Shown: positions 15,419 through 15,771 of the stretch, piece after piece
Numbering within the stretch: the first letter of the stretch is position 1
Layout: each line of letters opens with the position of its first letter
Source: Acidimicrobiia bacterium
GTDB taxonomy: Bacteria; Actinomycetota; Acidimicrobiia; IMCC26256; JAENVU01
Reading direction: 5' to 3'
Assembly: GCA_025357995.1 (NCBI GenBank)
Contig: JANYLF010000045.1
Span: 1 to 15,771 of the forward strand
DNA length: 15,771 nucleotides
Made by a program: the position numbers and the translations under genes
The notes under the pieces: generated by a model
What the model was told of the DNA's origin: nothing
Seen by the model: only the letters and a program-made list of their open reading frames with translations
The model's database searches: none

Positions 15419-15771
15419 TCCCGACCGCACCGCTCGGCCCCCGTGGGGTCGAGGTGACGCGGATCGGATTGGGCTGCGGTCCCTTCGGGAACTTGTTCAC
15501 CGCGATGAGCGACGACGCCGCGACTGCAACCGTCGCCGCGGCGTGGTCCGCGGGAGTTCGCTATTTCGACGCCGCGCCGCTCTACGACACGGACTCGCCG
15601 AACAGCGGCTGGGCCGTGCGTTGCAGGCGTATCCGCGAGATGAGTTCGTCGTATCGTCGAAGGTCGGTCGCTTGTTGCGTGCCGATGCCGACTTCGATCC
15701 CGGGATCTTCTGCATCGAGCGCGGCGGCCTTGCGCCCCGGTTCGACTATTCGCGCGACGGGGTGATGCGGA
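15415..15771 (+). CDS. Aldo/keto reductase (L-fucose/D-threo-aldose 1-dehydrogenase-like), apparent frameshift, cut by window edge
   Basis: The gene starts at a GTG overlapping the fucD stop (GTGA). The first 58 codons give a typical N-terminus: TAPLGPRGVEVTRIGLG, then GPFGNLFTAMSDD and VRYFDAAPLYD, with catalytic D52 and Y57. After codon 58 that frame becomes Arg/Ser-rich junk and stops at 15765. The frame beginning with GGA at 15591 carries the expected continuation, GLAEQRLGRALQAYPRDEF and then VVSSKVGRLL with the catalytic Lys, open to the window end. One base appears to be missing near 15586-15591. This could be a sequencing or assembly error or a real inactivating mutation. The GNLF...SDD and RLGRAL-YPRDE pattern is that of D-threo-aldose 1-dehydrogenases, which oxidise L-fucose to the lactone. 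This fits the FucD neighbour. Family firm, substrate inferred. Confidence 0.85.

Overview
The window is high-GC, densely coded DNA with short intergenic gaps. It uses GTG as well as ATG starts and has several 4-nt start/stop overlaps (ATGA, GTGA). The gene content is a 4-hydroxyacetophenone-type Baeyer-Villiger monooxygenase, a form II molybdenum hydroxylase, a Dyp peroxidase, DUF2804 and non-phosphorylative sugar oxidation. This suggests an aerobic, heterotrophic actinobacterium, possibly Acidimicrobiia. The taxon is inferred from style and content only. I saw no rRNA, tRNA, CRISPR array, insertion sequence or phage gene, and no gene-free stretch longer than about 110 bases.

Layout. (1) 1-3009: a VOC-fold gene cut by the left edge (minus) diverges from a two-gene plus-strand operon, a Baeyer-Villiger monooxygenase followed by a TetR regulator (ATGA overlap). 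The 112-base gap carries overlapping divergent promoter candidates and an imperfect operator-like palindrome. (2) 10194-3016, all minus strand, in transcription order: a form II xanthine dehydrogenase/CO dehydrogenase-type molybdenum subunit without its FeS and FAD partners; a secreted right-handed beta-helix protein; a sugar-porter MFS transporter 30 nt downstream of it; and a sulfide:quinone-reductase-like flavoprotein. (3) 10296-11192, plus: a Dyp-type peroxidase. (4) 11208-15771: a sugar-acid block around an 87-base divergent promoter. Leftward run an SDR, a solute-binding-protein-like gene with no signal peptide, and a DUF2804 gene. Rightward run L-fuconate dehydratase and an aldo/keto reductase with an apparent frameshift, cut by the right edge.

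How the genes may work together. Block 4 looks like the oxidative, non-phosphorylative L-fucose route. The aldo/keto reductase would oxidise L-fucose to the lactone. FucD would dehydrate L-fuconate. The SDR would oxidise 2-keto-3-deoxy-L-fuconate. FucD is the firm anchor: every catalytic residue lines up with the Xanthomonas enzyme at a shift of 2-3 residues. The lactonase, the final diketo-acid hydrolase and a dedicated permease are not in the window. The cytosolic solute-binding-like protein and the DUF2804 protein are tightly linked to this pathway without a known role in it. They are the best candidates here for something undescribed. The beta-helix protein and sugar porter could form a separate 'cut outside, import the sugar' pair.
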